Of a stretch of 64,000 bases of DNA, positions 63,936 through 64,000 are shown piece by piece (position 1 is the stretch's first letter; each line of letters starts with the position of its first letter). Position numbers and translations under genes: made by a program. The DNA is taken from positions 441,501 to 505,500 of the forward strand of contig NZ_FOIR01000001.1 of assembly GCF_900111145.1 (NCBI RefSeq), read 5' to 3'. The notes under the pieces were generated by a model, which ran no database searches, was not told where the DNA came from, and worked only from the letters and a program-made list of their open reading frames with translations. This DNA is from Roseivirga pacifica. GTDB taxonomy: Bacteria > Bacteroidota > Bacteroidia > Cytophagales > Cyclobacteriaceae.

Positions 63936-64000
63936 ATTGAGCTTTCAACAGCAACAATGTACAGAAAATTCCAAAGAGGCTATTTACAGTTGCCGTGGTA

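Noticed and set aside
1-64000. CRISPR arrays, tRNA, rRNA, prophage or insertion sequences
   Set aside because: No regularly spaced repeats, cloverleaf-like intergenic segment, phage structural gene or transposase was seen in the gaps or frames.

Overview
The window looks like chromosomal DNA from a free-living Bacteroidota of the Cytophagales type. The evidence is two TonB-dependent receptors with carboxypeptidase-like N-domains, a DUF4249 lipoprotein, an ECF sigma/FecR pair with an STN-domain protein, a type IX secretion C-terminal signal, a fused MurF-alanine racemase, several TAnnTTTG promoter boxes, and few Shine-Dalgarno-like sites. No rRNA, tRNA, CRISPR array, prophage or insertion sequence was recognised. 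One short AT-rich stretch around 9.4-11.2 kb looks like accessory DNA.

Layout. 1-8 kb: a partial secreted TPR/WG-like protein, a TonB receptor-DUF4249-HTH operon, two small secreted proteins (DUF4920 and pentapeptide-like) with good terminators, and a radical SAM/SPASM enzyme. 8-11.3 kb: a DUF4105 membrane protein, a lone nuclease-like protein, recX, a small membrane protein of atypical composition, and REP-like and inverted repeats. 11.3-27.3 kb: tpiA-prmA, a giant exported protein of unknown function, an M20 dipeptidase, DsbD, an M23 peptidase, a patatin-type autotransporter and an OmpA/PD40 protein. Envelope functions dominate here. 27.3-35.5 kb: a transglutaminase-like protein, a PepSY protein, an AsmA-like protein, a tiny orphan gene, then purE/purK and a membrane-anchored MutS homologue on the minus strand.

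35.6-45.4 kb: an ECF sigma factor, FecR and a barrel-less STN/carboxypeptidase-like protein, convergent with feoAB. Upstream of feoAB is an HTTM (vitamin K-dependent carboxylase-like) protein, divergent from a very small Glu-rich protein. murF-alr and a CsaA-like protein follow. 45.5-64 kb: a small Pro-rich exported protein, a TonB receptor, a HisA-like TIM barrel that lacks the usual catalytic Asp, an OmpR-type two-component pair divergent from a T9SS cargo protein, lysA, a cytochrome c, a propeller-like lipoprotein, a LytTR regulator divergent from a six-PAS soluble histidine kinase, and an operon of an SdiA-regulated-like protein with a metallophosphoesterase/outer-membrane-barrel fusion.

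The best candidates for something undescribed are two. The first is the HTTM protein paired with a Glu-rich mini-protein ending in GCGG (41.1-42.6 kb). The second is the 1244-residue fusion that appears to place an atypical-kinase-like segment between a phosphoesterase and an outer-membrane barrel (59.4-63.1 kb). Both are hypotheses from motif reading only. Four convergent gene pairs overlap at their stop codons, so termination there cannot use a separate intergenic hairpin.
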